From an uncultured Eubacteriales bacterium (GTDB taxonomy: Bacteria; Bacillota; Clostridia; Oscillospirales; Acutalibacteraceae), in contig CAKSQZ010000039.1 of the NCBI GenBank assembly GCA_934486895.1, positions 1 to 5,189 of the forward strand: a stretch of DNA of 5,189 bases. Reading direction: 5' to 3'. The translations under genes were made by a program, and so were the position numbers. Within the stretch, counting starts at the first letter, position 1; every line of letters begins with the position of its first letter. Shown in pieces: positions 5,127-5,189 of this stretch. The notes beneath the pieces were generated by a model. That model did no database searches. It had not been told where the DNA came from and was given only the letters and a program-made list of their open reading frames with translations.

Positions 5127-5189
5127 AACCCGATTTCTTCAAAGAGGGATTTGTAAATCTTGATCGTGTCAAAGGCGGCGTCACCAAGA
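5081..5189 (-). pseudogene. Possible interior fragment of a DDE transposase (runs off right edge)
   Basis: Read from the right edge on the minus strand, the frame is open for 35 codons to a TAA at 5083-5081. The part beyond the methyltransferase stop contains GDAAFDTIKIY and LFEEIGFQKAF. This resembles the segment around the second catalytic Asp of IS4-type DDE transposases (usual form D-S/A-A-F-D, then a helix ending in F-x-x-A-F/I). The likeness is lost after about KAF, where the frame enters methyltransferase sequence, so this too would be truncated, near 5113-5124. The identification is from pattern memory on about 25 residues. The plus strand also has an open frame here (about 5114-5189, with PDFFKEGFVNLDRVKGG), which I find less family-like. 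Confidence 0.38.
5113..5124. repeat. 12-base perfect palindrome at the methyltransferase breakpoint
   Basis: AAAAAGCTTTTT is a perfect palindrome. It spans the last codons of the methyltransferase and the first base of its TGA stop. The methyltransferase-like sequence ends here and the transposase-like reading on the other strand begins here, so it may mark the recombination or insertion point. It has no loop and no proper T-tract of its own, so I do not call it a terminator. Confidence 0.6.

Noticed and set aside
1..5189. CRISPR array, tRNA, rRNA or complete insertion sequence
   Set aside because: I found no regularly spaced repeats, no cloverleaf or rRNA core sequences, and no paired terminal repeats with a complete transposase.

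Overview
The window looks like chromosome of a Gram-positive anaerobe of the class Clostridia, plausibly an Oscillospirales/Ruminococcaceae-type gut bacterium. The grounds are the rplU-prp-rpmA-obgE order, an L27 that carries the N-terminal extension removed by the Prp protease (a Bacillota/Fusobacteria trait), a Mini-ribonuclease III, a YitT/DUF2179 membrane protein, purine-rich Shine-Dalgarno (SD) sites and two sigma-A promoters with consensus hexamers. The genus is inference; nothing in the sequence fixes it.

Left edge (1-716): a minus-strand gene for an unrecognised secreted protein runs off the left end. It is read from a consensus promoter and is divergent from the ribosomal operon. The 258-base AT-rich gap between the two genes holds both promoters, several TGTAA/TTACA inverted repeats and a structured leader upstream of rplU that resembles the known L21 leader class.

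Ribosomal cluster (717-1697): rplU (L21), prp (the cysteine protease that matures L27) and rpmA (L27 with an intact Prp cleavage motif) form a tight operon that ends at a strong intrinsic terminator. The T-tract of that terminator abuts the SD of obgE, so obgE and the genes after it are probably expressed by read-through or from a promoter I could not see.

Downstream run (1714-5126): obgE (ribosome-assembly GTPase), mrnC (Mini-III, 23S rRNA maturation), a YitT-family membrane protein and a NOL1/NOP2/Sun-type rRNA m5C methyltransferase lie on one strand with gaps of 13 to 29 bases. Apart from the YitT protein, every gene in the two clusters makes, matures or modifies the large or small ribosomal subunit, so this is mainly a housekeeping ribosome-biogenesis neighbourhood.

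Right edge (5081-5189): the methyltransferase stops at 279 codons, at the end of its catalytic domain, where the family usually continues for about 150 more residues. The bases after the stop read best on the opposite strand, as an interior fragment of a DDE-type transposase. This junction, centred on a 12-base palindrome, is the most unusual thing in the window: a rearrangement, a mobile-element scar or an assembly chimera. I saw no convincing new multi-gene system.
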